64,000 bases of DNA, taken from contig NZ_CP118575.1 of NCBI RefSeq assembly GCF_028898845.1, positions 1-64,000 on the forward strand, read 5' to 3'. A model generated the notes under the pieces. It worked only from the letters and a program-made list of their open reading frames with translations, did not search any database and had not been told where the DNA came from. Positions 1-8,333 of this stretch are shown here, one piece after another. The translations under genes and the position numbers were made by a program. Numbering within the stretch: position 1 is the first letter of the stretch; each line of letters opens with the position of its first letter. The DNA is from Streptomyces sp. WZ-12. GTDB lineage: Bacteria; Actinomycetota; Actinomycetes; Streptomycetales; Streptomycetaceae.

Positions 1-348
1 CAACTCCTTCCTGAGCAACAAGAACGGCTGACCGCACTAGGTATCCAGGCACCCTCCCCCGCTCCTTCTCCCACCCCGGCGAAGGCAGCCAGTGCGACGA
101 AACCGAGCAAAGCACAGCAGGCGTTCCAACGCGGGCTTGCGGCCCTCGCGCAGTGGGTGGAACGGGAAGGCACCCACCGGCCGGTGCCAAGGGGCCACAG
201 CGAACAGATCACAGTCGACGGCGAGGCGGAGCCGGTGACCGTGAAGCTGGGCGTATGGCTATCGAACACCGGGGCGAGGCGGGACAAGCTCACCTCCGAG
301 CAGCTCGCTGCCCTCGCCGACCTCGGACTGGAATGGGCGAGGGCGTAG
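1..348 (+). CDS. C-terminal end of a helicase-associated-domain protein (partial)
   Basis: Frame 1 is open from the first base to the stop at 346-348, so this is the 3' end of a gene that starts outside the window. The last 70 residues fit the short helicase-associated (HA) repeat of actinobacterial DEAD/DEAH helicases: a tryptophan in LAQWVEREG, then LGVWLSN, RRDKL, and a final LADLGLEWA. The stretch before it is rich in Ala, Pro and Lys and looks like a linker between repeats. Such helicases are common near the ends of Streptomyces linear replicons. The helicase core cannot be seen here, so the family call rests on the C-terminal repeat only. Confidence 0.6.
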   Translation, partial: QLLPEQQERLTALGIQAPSPAPSPTPAKAASATKPSKAQQAFQRGLAALAQWVEREGTHRPVPRGHSEQITVDGEAEPVTVKLGVWLSNTGARRDKLTSEQLAALADLGLEWARA

Positions 349-360
349 AAGACACTCGGG

Positions 361-553
361 CTACTGTGCGTCGATGCAGGGCCCTTGGGCGCGGAAGCGC
401 GCGCGGGTTTCCGGCCAGGGCGTCGCGCTGTCGTGTCCGGGGCAGCCGACGCCTCCGCAAAGAGGTCGTGAGTCGGGCACTGGCTTTCCGTTGTGCAGCG
501 CCACCCGCCCGTACGCCTCGTAACGCTTGTCCACGGACATCGGCCCGTCTGGG
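361..553 (-). pseudogene. 3' part of a small gene split by the IS21 element
   Basis: Reading the minus strand inwards from the left IS end gives an open frame through HPDGPMSVDKRYEAY to a stop at 361-363. An internal ATG lies at 540. It contains a Cys-rich CGGVGCPGH segment. The matching 5' part appears to lie beyond the IS at 3275-3390. I do not recognise the product. It could also be a free-standing 59-residue ORF. Confidence 0.35.
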
Positions 554-598
554 TGAGCGGTCAGTTCGGGTCTTGCTGGGCGGACAGCTCATCTCCCG
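554..598. repeat. IS21 terminal inverted repeat, left
   Basis: The segment with core GTCAGTTCGGGTCTTG pairs with the right end at 3231-3275. The 16-base core CAGCTCATCTCCC side is nearly perfect. Confidence 0.7.
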
Positions 599-631
599 TC
601 GCGGTATGACTTTTCGTCCCTCGGTTGGCGG

Positions 632-1474
632 TCAGTTGGCGGTGATGAGAGGTTGGACTCCCTGGCCGGTGGTGGCCTGGGTGAGGCGGAGTGAGGAGCC
701 TTCGGTCAGCACGATGTGAGCGTGGTGCAGGAGGCGATCGACAGCGGCGGTGGCCAGTGTCTTGGGCATGATCGAATCGAATCCTGAGGGATGAAGGTTC
801 GAGGTCACGATGACCGAACGGCGTTCGTAGGCGGCGTCGATGACGCGGTAGAAGGCTTCGGCGGCGGCCTGGCCGCAGGGCAGCATGCCAATGTCATCCA
901 CGACGATCAGATCACATCGGGTGATCTTCGCGACGGCCTTGGAGACGGTGTTGTCGACGACGGCCCGGCCGAGGTGGGCGGTGAGGGATTCGAGGGTGAA
1001 CCAGGCGACTTTCATCCCTTCGTCGATGGCCTTGTTGGCGAGTGCTTCGGCCAGGTGGCTTTTGCCCGTGCCGCTGGGGCCGGCGGCCGCCAAGTTCTCC
1101 GCCCGGCCGATCCACTCCAGCGTCATCAACGCGTGCTGGGTTGGGACGGGGATGGAGGAGATGTCCTCCTTCCACGACTCGAAGGTCTTGCCCGAGGGGA
1201 GTTGAGCCTGCTTGCGGTGGTTGCGTCTGGTGGCCGCGTCGCGGCCCTTGATCTCTTCCTCCAGCAGGATGCGGACCACTTCAGCGGGGTCCCACCGTTG
1301 TGATCTCGCGGTCGCGAGGACTTCGGGGGCGGCCCTGCGGAGGTAGGGAAAACGCATGCGCCGAAGGACGGACTCCAGCTCGGGCGGGATCGGCGGGGCC
1401 GTCGGCGGCGGGGGAAGCGGTGTCGGGGGCGTCTGGGTGACGACCTCGACGGGATCCATCACGGGGGCTGTCAT
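632..1474 (-). CDS. istB: IS21 helper ATPase IstB
   Basis: A 280-residue AAA+ ATPase that assists the IstA transposase and shapes target DNA. The Walker A motif GPSGTGKSHL lies near residue 135 and Walker B LIVVDDIG near residue 190, followed by TSNLHPSGF, as in IstB/DnaC-type ATPases. The length is normal for IstB apart from a proline-rich N-terminal extension of about 35 residues. It sits 75 bases downstream of istA in the same orientation. It appears intact, so the element may be active. Confidence 0.9.
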   Translation of the reverse strand: MTAPVMDPVEVVTQTPPTPLPPPPTAPPIPPELESVLRRMRFPYLRRAAPEVLATARSQRWDPAEVVRILLEEEIKGRDAATRRNHRKQAQLPSGKTFESWKEDISSIPVPTQHALMTLEWIGRAENLAAAGPSGTGKSHLAEALANKAIDEGMKVAWFTLESLTAHLGRAVVDNTVSKAVAKITRCDLIVVDDIGMLPCGQAAAEAFYRVIDAAYERRSVIVTSNLHPSGFDSIMPKTLATAAVDRLLHHAHIVLTEGSSLRLTQATTGQGVQPLITAN

Positions 1475-1549
1475 GTCAACTTCCTTTCCATGGTGCCGGG
1501 TTGGGAGGGTCCCCGTTCCCGGGCCGCAAAGCGGCCCGGGAACGGAAGA

Positions 1550-3118
1550 TCAGGCGGGTTTGACGCGGCCGAAGTCGGCCCAGGCGGAGGTGCCGGGTTG
1601 GACGGAGTGGGCCTCATCGGCGACGACCAGGTCGGCGGGGCGGGAACCGTGGCGGCGGTGTTGGACGATGGACATGAGGTCCTCTTCGGCGAACCGTCCG
1701 GCGGTCGCCGCGAGCCCGAGGGCGATGTCGACCTCGCCGACACCGACCAGAGCGGCCAGTTCGACGGCGGCGGCCATCTTGACCCGCATCCTGCTGGTGC
1801 CGGCCGCGGCGGCTTCGATCAGCCACGACTTGGCCCCCGGGCCGAGGTCGAGGAATGCTTTCTCCGCGTCCGTGCTGGGCTTGGGTTTGGGCTGGCGGGG
1901 ACCACCGTCCATGTCCTGGGGGTGGTTGGGGTAGTGGGTCAGGTCGATCACCGGCCGTCCGGGCAGGGAGAGTTGGTGCCGGGCGACTTCCACCAAGCCG
2001 GCGGGGCCGTGCATCCACTCGGGCCGGTGGGCAAGGCGGGACAGGTCGACGACGATGACCAACTCGTCGCCGTCGGCACGAACCCAGGCTTCGGAACCGA
2101 CCAGGCCCGGCGGGGTCGAGTAGCGGACCGATCCGAAGCGGACCGTCTGGTCCTTGAGGACCTGCCTCGACTCGCCCAACGCGAGGGTGTGGGGGGCCTC
2201 GGGCAACGGATGAAGCCGCTTCTTTTCGATGTCGAGCATGGCCGCCGGCGTCTTGCCGGTCTCGCGGTGGATGCGCTGGTTGACCTGCTGGCAGAACACC
2301 GCGCAGGCCCCGCGGAGTTCGGTGAAACTGTCGTACTCGCCCAGCAGATTGGCATCAGTGGGCACCAGGTCGGCCTTCGCGATGCGGACCGTGGCCTCCG
2401 AACCGCCCTTGGATTCCGGATCGAAGGGGACGCATGTGTGCACTTGCACGCCGTAGTGGCGGCCCGTGCCCACCACCTGAGGGTGGCGGACGGCGACACC
2501 GGCGACGCGGTCGATGGTGACGGTCTTCTCGTTGTCGGTCAGCGCATAGGTCGGGACCCCACCGAACTGCCGCAGCATGGAGTCGATGCACGAGATCAGC
2601 GTGCCCAGCGACCGGTCCCAGGCCGGGACCACCACCCGGTAACGGGACCACGCCAACCACGCGCAGAACAACAGCGTTTGGCGGGGCTCGCCACCGCCTG
2701 GGCCAGGCACTTTCGGTCCCCAACCCCAGTCGAATTGGCACCAGAGCGCAGGTTCAGCGATCCATGGGCGATACGTTCTGCGGTGGCCGGCCTTCCACCG
2801 TTCCTTCGCCTTCGCCACCGCCCGGCGGGTCGTGCGCTCATCACCGGTGAAACCCAGTAGTTGCAGGCGTTCGTGGAGCTTGTCGGCACGGACCTTGCCC
2901 TGCGAACGTTCGACCCACTCCTCGATCTTCGGCATGAACGGGTCGATCAGCTTCGGGCGGACGATCGGTCCGTCGACGGGCATCCCCCTGTCCCTCATCC
3001 GTGCGTACCGGCGCACGGTCTTGGGATCAACCCCCGCCAGCTGAGCCGCCGAGTACACGCACTCGGTGGCATCCAACGCCTCGAAGATCTCCATCACTTC
3101 CCTGGCATTCTTCTTCAC
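1550..3118 (-). CDS. istA: IS21 transposase IstA
   Basis: A 522-residue transposase. The N-terminus carries a helix-turn-helix (AAQLAGVDPKTVRRYARMRD, residues about 22-41). The DDE core is visible as QFDWG near residue 128, ALTDNEKT near residue 191, and a downstream acidic residue in FDPESKGGSE. The start is the ATG 100-120 bases inside the right inverted repeat. No frameshift or internal stop is seen. The element has inserted into a small gene, pieces of which flank it. Confidence 0.92.
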   Translation of the reverse strand: MKKNAREVMEIFEALDATECVYSAAQLAGVDPKTVRRYARMRDRGMPVDGPIVRPKLIDPFMPKIEEWVERSQGKVRADKLHERLQLLGFTGDERTTRRAVAKAKERWKAGHRRTYRPWIAEPALWCQFDWGWGPKVPGPGGGEPRQTLLFCAWLAWSRYRVVVPAWDRSLGTLISCIDSMLRQFGGVPTYALTDNEKTVTIDRVAGVAVRHPQVVGTGRHYGVQVHTCVPFDPESKGGSEATVRIAKADLVPTDANLLGEYDSFTELRGACAVFCQQVNQRIHRETGKTPAAMLDIEKKRLHPLPEAPHTLALGESRQVLKDQTVRFGSVRYSTPPGLVGSEAWVRADGDELVIVVDLSRLAHRPEWMHGPAGLVEVARHQLSLPGRPVIDLTHYPNHPQDMDGGPRQPKPKPSTDAEKAFLDLGPGAKSWLIEAAAAGTSRMRVKMAAAVELAALVGVGEVDIALGLAATAGRFAEEDLMSIVQHRRHGSRPADLVVADEAHSVQPGTSAWADFGRVKPA

Positions 3119-3230
3119 GATCCCTCCGGGAGGAGTCGCTCATATGTGATCGGGCAATCACGAGCAAACCCCCGGAGGGATTCATCTGTTCGGAATGGAT
3201 GTTCGGACTGCCTCGAATAGCCCAATCACC

Positions 3231-3275
3231 AGGGAGATGAGCTGTCCGCCAGCCAAGACCCGGAATGACCGTCTA
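3231..3275. repeat. IS21 terminal inverted repeat, right
   Basis: Inverted partner of 554-598. The segment GAGCTGTCCGCCAGCC is followed by AAGACCCGGAATGACC. Confidence 0.7.
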
Positions 3276-3390
3276 CCTGGATCTTGCGCTGTCCGCTGTC
3301 ATAGATCTGGGCCCAGTCGATCGAGCACCCGAGATAGGGCTGCGTGGCGTCGACCCGTCCGGCGTCGGGGTGCACGGCAATGAAAGGCAT
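3275..3390 (-). pseudogene. 5' part of the gene split by the IS21 element
   Basis: An ATG at 3388-3390 opens a frame beginning MPFIAVHPDAGRVDAT and containing GCSIDWAQIYDSG. It runs into the IS21 right end with coding-like codon use. Together with 361-553 it would form a protein of about 100 residues. I do not recognise it. The reconstruction is an inference from matching orientation and open frames. Confidence 0.35.
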
Positions 3391-3479
3391 GAATCGCATC
3401 TCCAGGCGATCCAGCGCATAGCGCTATTAATAGTGACGATCACGGCATACAGGGCAGCACTGACAACGGTGGTCCACAT

Positions 3480-3726
3480 GGCTGAACCGGTGCCGTGAAT
3501 CGCCACCAGAGGGTGCTCCGTCGAAGCACCGCGCCGGATAACCTTTCGCAGCGCGAACTCGTCCGTCTCAAGGACCCGCGGCGTGGACTAGGCGGGAACC
3601 GGCACACCGCGTATCAGCCGCAGCAGTGTGGACCGGCTGGCCCGTACCGCGAGCAAGTTCGCCAGACGGGCGCCCGCCCGGCCCGCCAGCATCACGACCA
3701 TGTGCCGCAGGACCGCCTGCAGCCCG
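3480..3726 (-). pseudogene. ISL3-family transposase relic
   Basis: On the minus strand a degenerate frame reads VLRHMVVMLAGRAGARLAN, then ASRSTLLRLIRGVPVPA, an in-frame stop near 3585, then STPRVLETDEFALRK. The AGRAGARLA...SRSTLLRL...DEFALR succession is typical of ISL3-family transposases just before and at the first catalytic aspartate. Both ends are missing. The rest of 3391-3873 shows no gene. The stretch is transposon debris next to the IS21 element. Confidence 0.6.
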
Positions 3727-3873
3727 GCACTTCACCGTCCATAACGAAAGGTCAACGTTGATCTGCTCAACGAACGTCGCCTGAGAACAACCGCGTTCAA
3801 GGCAGTGGAACCACCAAACCCGAACTCGATCACCGCCGGGCGGCGCCGGGGGCAGTGGCTGCCCACGACTTGT

Positions 3874-4284
3874 CTACTGTCCAGCGGCGGTACGGCGCGG
3901 CGGAATGCGCAGGCCCTGGTACCCGGGGCCGAGGCCGCGCCGCGTCGGCCGGCGAAGGGGGGTTGGAGGGGTGACGACCTGCTCCTGGTCGCGGTCCCCT
4001 TCGTCGACGGGGAGGCCGAGGTCGCGGCGGAGCCGGGCCAGGGCCTGGACAACGGTGCCCAGCGCCGCAGCGGCGGCTGGATGCGCGGTGTGCAGGGCGA
4101 GCGCGGTGGTCTCCATCGCCTCGACCGCGTCGTCGGCGGCGGCCACGCTCCAACTCCTTGAGGAACTGGCGGCATCGGCCAGTTCGCACGCGGCATCGGC
4201 CAGAGCCTCGGCCTGCTCCGCAACGCCCGGCGCCGCGACGGTGGGCAACAGGTCCATGACCCGGTCAACGACGTTCGGCGGCAA
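3874..4284 (-). CDS. hypothetical helical protein
   Basis: 136 codons from a TTG at 4284, preceded by TAGGAG at a workable distance. The product is alanine-rich and mostly predicted helical in its first 100 residues, then arginine- and proline-rich. No motif is recognised. It lies downstream of the lasso cluster on the same strand but 239 bases away with no visible coupling, so it should not be counted as part of the cluster. The overlapping longer minus-strand frame from 4799 has non-coding composition. Confidence 0.45.
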   Translation of the reverse strand: MPPNVVDRVMDLLPTVAAPGVAEQAEALADAACELADAASSSRSWSVAAADDAVEAMETTALALHTAHPAAAAALGTVVQALARLRRDLGLPVDEGDRDQEQVVTPPTPLRRPTRRGLGPGYQGLRIPPRRTAAGQ

Positions 4285-4522
4285 GGGGAACGGCTCCTAT
4301 ATAAGGGAGGGATGGCCCCGGCGGCGGGCAGCATCGGCCGGACAGGCTTGCGACGCCGGGGCGCTCGGCCAGTCTCCCCTACGCCACGGCGTTGCATGAA
4401 ATGCCTGCGGACCCTAATACGCTCGCGGTCCAGGCGGCTGTGGACCCTGTGGGCAGTGCGTCGATGGCGATCTGCCACAGAGTAGGCGTCGAGGTTCCCG
4501 TGCCGGGGCCGATGCAGTGGGC

Positions 4523-5545
4523 CTACTGGGACAACTGCAGGTCCCAGCCCCCCGTGTCCCCGTTGTCCGTACGGGCCAAGGTTGCCTGGTAGGTCTCGGG
4601 GGCGGGACGTCCGGCGGCCTCCCATCCGGCCAGCCAGTCGCGCAGGATGGTGAGCGACTGCGAGTCGGGCTTGTCGGCGAGGATCATGCCGTCCTGCTGG
4701 ATAACGGCAGCGGACTTCTGTGTGGAGTGGCCGATTGCGCACAGGTCCGGCGTCAGCCCGGCCATGGTCAGATTCTGGTCGGAGGTGGCCGCGACCCACG
4801 TGCGCCAGCTTGGCCAGTCGATCCTCTCCCCGGCGTACGGCGCGGCGTATCCAGGGTTACGCAGCTGGTCCAGAACGATGCGGGCGCCAGTGCCGCGCCA
4901 GTCGTCCGTGTCCCGCCAGGCGATCGAGATCCATGTTTGCTCTGGAACGCGGTACTCCCAGTCGACCCATCGTCCGGGCATGGTGAAGTCCGTGCGGACC
5001 GAGGCGGTTGCTTCGATATACCCGCCGTGGAAGATCGCCTCCACGCGAGGCTGCCCGTCTGCGACGCGGATCTTGGCGACGACGGTGAGATTGGGGACCG
5101 CGGCGATCGGCAGCGGGGTGACGATGACGCCGGCGTTGGCGAGTTGGTCGATCCATGCGTCCGGCAACAGCGTCGGGGTGCACCAGGCCACCAGGCGATC
5201 GTAGGAGGCGCGTTCGGGGTGCCCGGCGGTGCCGTCGCCGGTGAAACAGTCGACGTTCTCCACACCACGTTCCTGGTGAATGGCGTTGGCCCAGCGGGTC
5301 AGGTAGGGGTCGATGTCAACGCTGGTGACGGCTCCAGAGGCACCCACGAGGTTGGCAAGGAGGGCGCCGGAGTAGCCGGAGCCGGTGCCGATCTCCATGA
5401 CGCGCATGCCCTCAGCGACCTCCAGTGAGGTCAACTCCCGGTGGATGACTGCCGGGTTGGAGCGGTGCGGGGTGGGCCCGCGGCCTTCGTGGTGGGTGTA
5501 GTGGCGTTCGGGGACGGTTGCGGCGACCTCGGCGACAGGGGGCAT
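4523..5545 (-). CDS. lasso-peptide PIMT-type O-methyltransferase
   Basis: A 340-residue SAM-dependent methyltransferase of the protein-L-isoaspartate methyltransferase (PCMT) family. The SAM-binding motif I is VMEIGTGSGYSGAL near residue 50 and the acidic loop VTSVDIDP near residue 75. The C-terminal 130 residues extend beyond a housekeeping PIMT (about 210 residues). The start is an ATG preceded by GAAGGAG. It is the last gene of the A-C-B1-B2-M cluster, 76 bases after B2. In known lasso clusters of this layout (cellulonodin-2, lihuanodin) the PIMT homologue methylates an in-ring aspartate, which then closes to an aspartimide. That role is inferred here. Related enzymes also serve FxLD lanthipeptides and graspetides, but the neighbours argue for lasso. 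Confidence 0.85.
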   Translation of the reverse strand: MPPVAEVAATVPERHYTHHEGRGPTPHRSNPAVIHRELTSLEVAEGMRVMEIGTGSGYSGALLANLVGASGAVTSVDIDPYLTRWANAIHQERGVENVDCFTGDGTAGHPERASYDRLVAWCTPTLLPDAWIDQLANAGVIVTPLPIAAVPNLTVVAKIRVADGQPRVEAIFHGGYIEATASVRTDFTMPGRWVDWEYRVPEQTWISIAWRDTDDWRGTGARIVLDQLRNPGYAAPYAGERIDWPSWRTWVAATSDQNLTMAGLTPDLCAIGHSTQKSAAVIQQDGMILADKPDSQSLTILRDWLAGWEAAGRPAPETYQATLARTDNGDTGGWDLQLSQ

Positions 5546-5621
5546 GCTTCACTCCTTCGGGCGATGTGTCGGGCATGTACTTCAACTGCTCCGGCCGGGT
5601 GGGGACACGCCCTGCCAGGGT

Positions 5622-6062
5622 TCAGATGCTTAGGGCGGTGCGGTGATGCCACCCGCCGAGGGTGTACTCGCCTACCGGACCTGTGCCTGGCAGTTCGGCC
5701 CAGGCGTGGTACTCGACCGGTGGCGGGCAGAAGCGGGCCCCGAGACACCAGTTGAGGCGGCGGCCGAGCAGGGCGGCTGCGAGCACGGCGCCCAGCGAGG
5801 TCTCCATGCAGGCGGCGCGGCCGGGCCACCACCGTGCGGTGTGCCGTACGGCGTCGACCAGCTCCTGTGCTCGCGTGGGGTCGAGCGGGCGTCGGCCGGC
5901 CCGGCGTGCGAGGCGGGCGGCGCGGAGGGTGTAGCGGAAGCGGAGGTGGCGGCGGACGGGCAGGTGTAGCAGGACGAGCGCCAGGGCGAGGCCCGCGGCG
6001 GCCGCGCATCGCTCGGGGTAGGTGCCGCTGCGGGTGGTGGAGTACGCCTCGATGCTGGTCAT
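5622..6062 (-). CDS. lasso-peptide B2 leader peptidase (transglutaminase-like)
   Basis: A 146-residue cysteine protease that removes the precursor's leader. Family features are a basic helical N-terminal half, a catalytic Cys in WPGRAACMETSLG (about residue 85) and a His in EYHAWAEL (about residue 119). The usual third acidic residue is not obvious in the short C-terminus. The start is the ATG at 6062, whose last bases overlap the B1 stop (ATGA). The longer frame from 6077 would lie inside B1. Coupled translation with B1 fits the need for the RRE protein to present the substrate to this protease. Confidence 0.88.
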   Translation of the reverse strand: MTSIEAYSTTRSGTYPERCAAAAGLALALVLLHLPVRRHLRFRYTLRAARLARRAGRRPLDPTRAQELVDAVRHTARWWPGRAACMETSLGAVLAAALLGRRLNWCLGARFCPPPVEYHAWAELPGTGPVGEYTLGGWHHRTALSI

Positions 6063-6355
6063 CGCCACCACCTCCAACCTTGCCGCCGCGAGGGCGCATC
6101 GCTGGGCGTGGCGAGGCCCTGGGCGGTGAGGGTTTCGGCGATGGTGCGGATGTCGGTGGTGGCCTGCTTGGTGGAGATGCCGTAGCGCTGGGCGAAGCGG
6201 TTGGCGGCCTGCTCTTCGGTGGGGCAGGAGAGTAGGAGCATGACGGCGGCGGCTGCGGTCGGGGTGAGCTGGGTCCAGCGTCCGGTGTGCTCGTTGAGGA
6301 TGGCGCCGCCGTCGTCGGTGAGGATGGGGTGGGCGCGTTCACGCAAGAGCCACAC
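6059..6355 (-). CDS. lasso-peptide B1 / RRE (PqqD-like) protein
   Basis: 98 residues. It resembles the PqqD-fold RiPP recognition element that grips the leader's YxxP segment: GGAILNEHTGRWTQLTPTAAAAVM, then helices with AANRFAQRYGI and ATTDIRTIAETL (each shown in part). I place the start at the GTG at 6355, which overlaps the cyclase stop by 17 bases. An internal TTG is an alternative. The long upstream extension of this frame lies inside the cyclase gene and is not coding. Stop and B2 start overlap as ATGA. Confidence 0.85.
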   Translation of the reverse strand: MWLLRERAHPILTDDGGAILNEHTGRWTQLTPTAAAAVMLLLSCPTEEQAANRFAQRYGISTKQATTDIRTIAETLTAQGLATPSDAPSRRQGWRWWR

Positions 6356-8177
6356 GGGGGGTGACCTCCTCCCACCATTGCTTGGGTGCGAAGGCCAGTT
6401 GCCGTAGCCAGACCTCGGCGGCGACCACCAGGTGGAGGGTGCCTTGGGCGGTAGGCTGCCCGGCGGCGGCGCGTTCGAGCGCCGAGGTGATGGGGTACTC
6501 GGTGACCAATCCCAGAGCGGCCAGCCGGGAGGACGGCCCCAGCAGCTCTTTGAGGACTCGGGCGTGGTCGCGCAGGCCCGCGTAGGCAAGTGCGTTGAAC
6601 CCGCCCTTCGTCGTGCGGGCCAGGACGAAGGGAGGCAGCACACCGGTACCGGTGAAGGCGGCGTCCAACAGCGGCTTGTACTGGGCGGGTTCTCCGCGCC
6701 GGTCGGCGGGGACGGCGAGGCAGGCGCGGATCACCTCGTTGTCCAGGTACGGGGCGGCCAGCTCGATGCCGTGCTCGGCGAGGGCGAGCGCCCGCCAGCC
6801 GGCGGTGTTCGTACCGAGGCGCGCCAGGTCCTGGCGGTCGCTCCAGTCCGCCAACCGCACGGGGGCGTCGGTGAGTTCTTCGGCGGCCTGGTCGAGGGCG
6901 GCGGCCAGGCGGCGGCGGACGTCGGGGGCCATCCAGTCCGCCGAGGCCAGCAGCGGGGTCCAGGAGATCGGCCGCTGGGCTTGGGGAATCCAGTCCCGTG
7001 CGGGGCGGCGGAGTTCGGCCGCCGTCCGCAGCCAGGACCCGGCAAGGCCAGTGCGAGCCGCGTCCTTCACACGGGCCAGAACGGTGAAGGCGGAGGTATG
7101 CCGCAGCCGGGCGTGGATGACCGCGTGGCTCAATGCCCGGCGGTGCTGCCGTTCGCGCAGCAGATCCGCGAGATAGGAGGACGGGGCGGACAAGACCGCG
7201 TCCCCGGCCGCCCCGGTGAAGTGCACCCCCGGCCCCGGCATCTTCTCAACGACGGTGCCGAGCACGGCCCGTTTGATGGAAGCGGTGACCACATAGGGGT
7301 TGGGCGCGTCCGTGGCCGGCAACTCCGTCAGGTCATTGAGCCCGGCGTAGTACACCGCGTCGGCGGCGCCGGGTACCGCGTGGTGCGTCAGGCTCGGCAC
7401 CGCGGCCGCGGTGCGACGGGCGTAGGCGAGGTCGTCGTCGCGGAGGCGTTCGTCGGCGTAGGTCACCGCGGTCACGGGAGCGTGCTGGGCGGCTAGGCAG
7501 GCCAGGGTGGTGGAGTCCAGCCCCGCCAAGTCCGCGCTCACGGGGCGATCGTCGATACGGGTAGCGACGGCCTCGGTGAGCGCGGCCCGCACCGTCGGGG
7601 CCGCCTCCCGCAACGCGACCGAGGGATACGTGACCGGCTCGTACCGCTCGACGGCGGCGCCGTCGGGGCCGAGCAGCAGCAGATGGCCGCCCGGCACCCG
7701 CCGCACCGACCGGAACAGGCTGCGCTCGGCAAGCGCGTCCGGCTGGCTGAAGGCCAGGTGGGCGGCGAGGACGGTCACGTCGACCGGCGCCCCGTCCAGC
7801 GCCGCCAGCGCGGAGGCCGTCGTCGACCACCAGGTGCCGGCCGCGTCCTCGCGGTAGTAGACCGGGTGCTGCCCGGCCAGGTCACCGACTACCGCCAGGG
7901 TCTCGCCACTGCGGGCGACGACGAGATATGAGCCAGGCCAGCCGGTCAGCGCGGGCCACCCGCGCGCTCGTACTGCGGGCAGCGCTTCTCGAAGCTGCCG
8001 GTCACTGGCGCCGCACTCACCGACCGTCGTGAGGACCACTGGGCCTTCGCCGGCGGACCTGACTCGGGCAGTTGGCCACCCGACCGTCCATGTGTTCTCC
8101 AGGCCGGGCACCGCCCGGCCGCCGGCGGGCTGCCGATCGTGCCTGGTGCCGCCGTACCATCCCGCGCTCCACCTCAT
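6339..8177 (-). CDS. lasso-peptide cyclase (asparagine-synthetase-like)
   Basis: A 612-residue protein that adenylates the side-chain carboxylate of the core's Asp/Glu and forms the isopeptide bond with the N-terminal amine. The N-terminal half is a glutaminase-like fold without the catalytic Cys2 of AsnB (the protein starts MRWSAGWYG). The synthetase half shows the pyrophosphatase motif as SADLAGLDSTT near residue 200, later YLDNEVIRACLAVP, and KPLLDAAFTG. The ATG at 8177 has a strong AGGAGGGA upstream and is preferred over a longer frame into the precursor. It lies 156 bases downstream of the precursor gene. Confidence 0.92.
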   Translation of the reverse strand: MRWSAGWYGGTRHDRQPAGGRAVPGLENTWTVGWPTARVRSAGEGPVVLTTVGECGASDRQLREALPAVRARGWPALTGWPGSYLVVARSGETLAVVGDLAGQHPVYYREDAAGTWWSTTASALAALDGAPVDVTVLAAHLAFSQPDALAERSLFRSVRRVPGGHLLLLGPDGAAVERYEPVTYPSVALREAAPTVRAALTEAVATRIDDRPVSADLAGLDSTTLACLAAQHAPVTAVTYADERLRDDDLAYARRTAAAVPSLTHHAVPGAADAVYYAGLNDLTELPATDAPNPYVVTASIKRAVLGTVVEKMPGPGVHFTGAAGDAVLSAPSSYLADLLRERQHRRALSHAVIHARLRHTSAFTVLARVKDAARTGLAGSWLRTAAELRRPARDWIPQAQRPISWTPLLASADWMAPDVRRRLAAALDQAAEELTDAPVRLADWSDRQDLARLGTNTAGWRALALAEHGIELAAPYLDNEVIRACLAVPADRRGEPAQYKPLLDAAFTGTGVLPPFVLARTTKGGFNALAYAGLRDHARVLKELLGPSSRLAALGLVTEYPITSALERAAAGQPTAQGTLHLVVAAEVWLRQLAFAPKQWWEEVTPRVALA

Positions 8178-8333
8178 CGGTGTCCCTCCTGGTCCGTGCG
8201 AGTCATGTGCGACAGGGCGAAGGCGCCGGTCCGCCCGCTCGTGTGCCCAGACGAAGCGGAATCGGCCCGGCGCCTCCTGATGCCAGGGCCGGCCGAGGTG
8301 CGAATTCCCTGCCCGGCCCCGGCAGTTCACGGG

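Larger units (their letters stand above)
554..3274 (-). mobile_element. IS21-family insertion sequence, complete
   Basis: Two transposition genes in the IS21 order istA-istB lie on the minus strand between long imperfect terminal inverted repeats. The left end (about 554-598) and the reverse complement of the right end (about 3231-3275) match at roughly 9 of 10 positions. Extra copies of the CGGTCAGTT core near 631 look like internal transposase-binding repeats. The boundaries may be off by a few bases because both flanks share the bases CCGTCT. Confidence 0.85.

Noticed and set aside
1490..2860. 456-codon open frame on the plus strand opposite IstA
   Set aside because: Antisense shadow of the transposase gene; the minus-strand product has full DDE and HTH motifs.
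3732..4799. 355-codon minus-strand frame across 3.7-4.8 kb
   Set aside because: It overlaps the methyltransferase and the smaller hypothetical gene out of frame and has Arg/Pro-rich non-coding composition.
4523..5545. Methyltransferase of an FxLD-type lanthipeptide system
   Set aside because: The neighbours are lasso cyclase, RRE and B2 protease, and no LanB/LanC-like gene or FxLD peptide is present.
6432..7496. 354-codon plus-strand frame opposite the lasso cyclase
   Set aside because: Gly/Arg-rich shadow typical of GC-rich DNA; the cyclase on the other strand is well supported.
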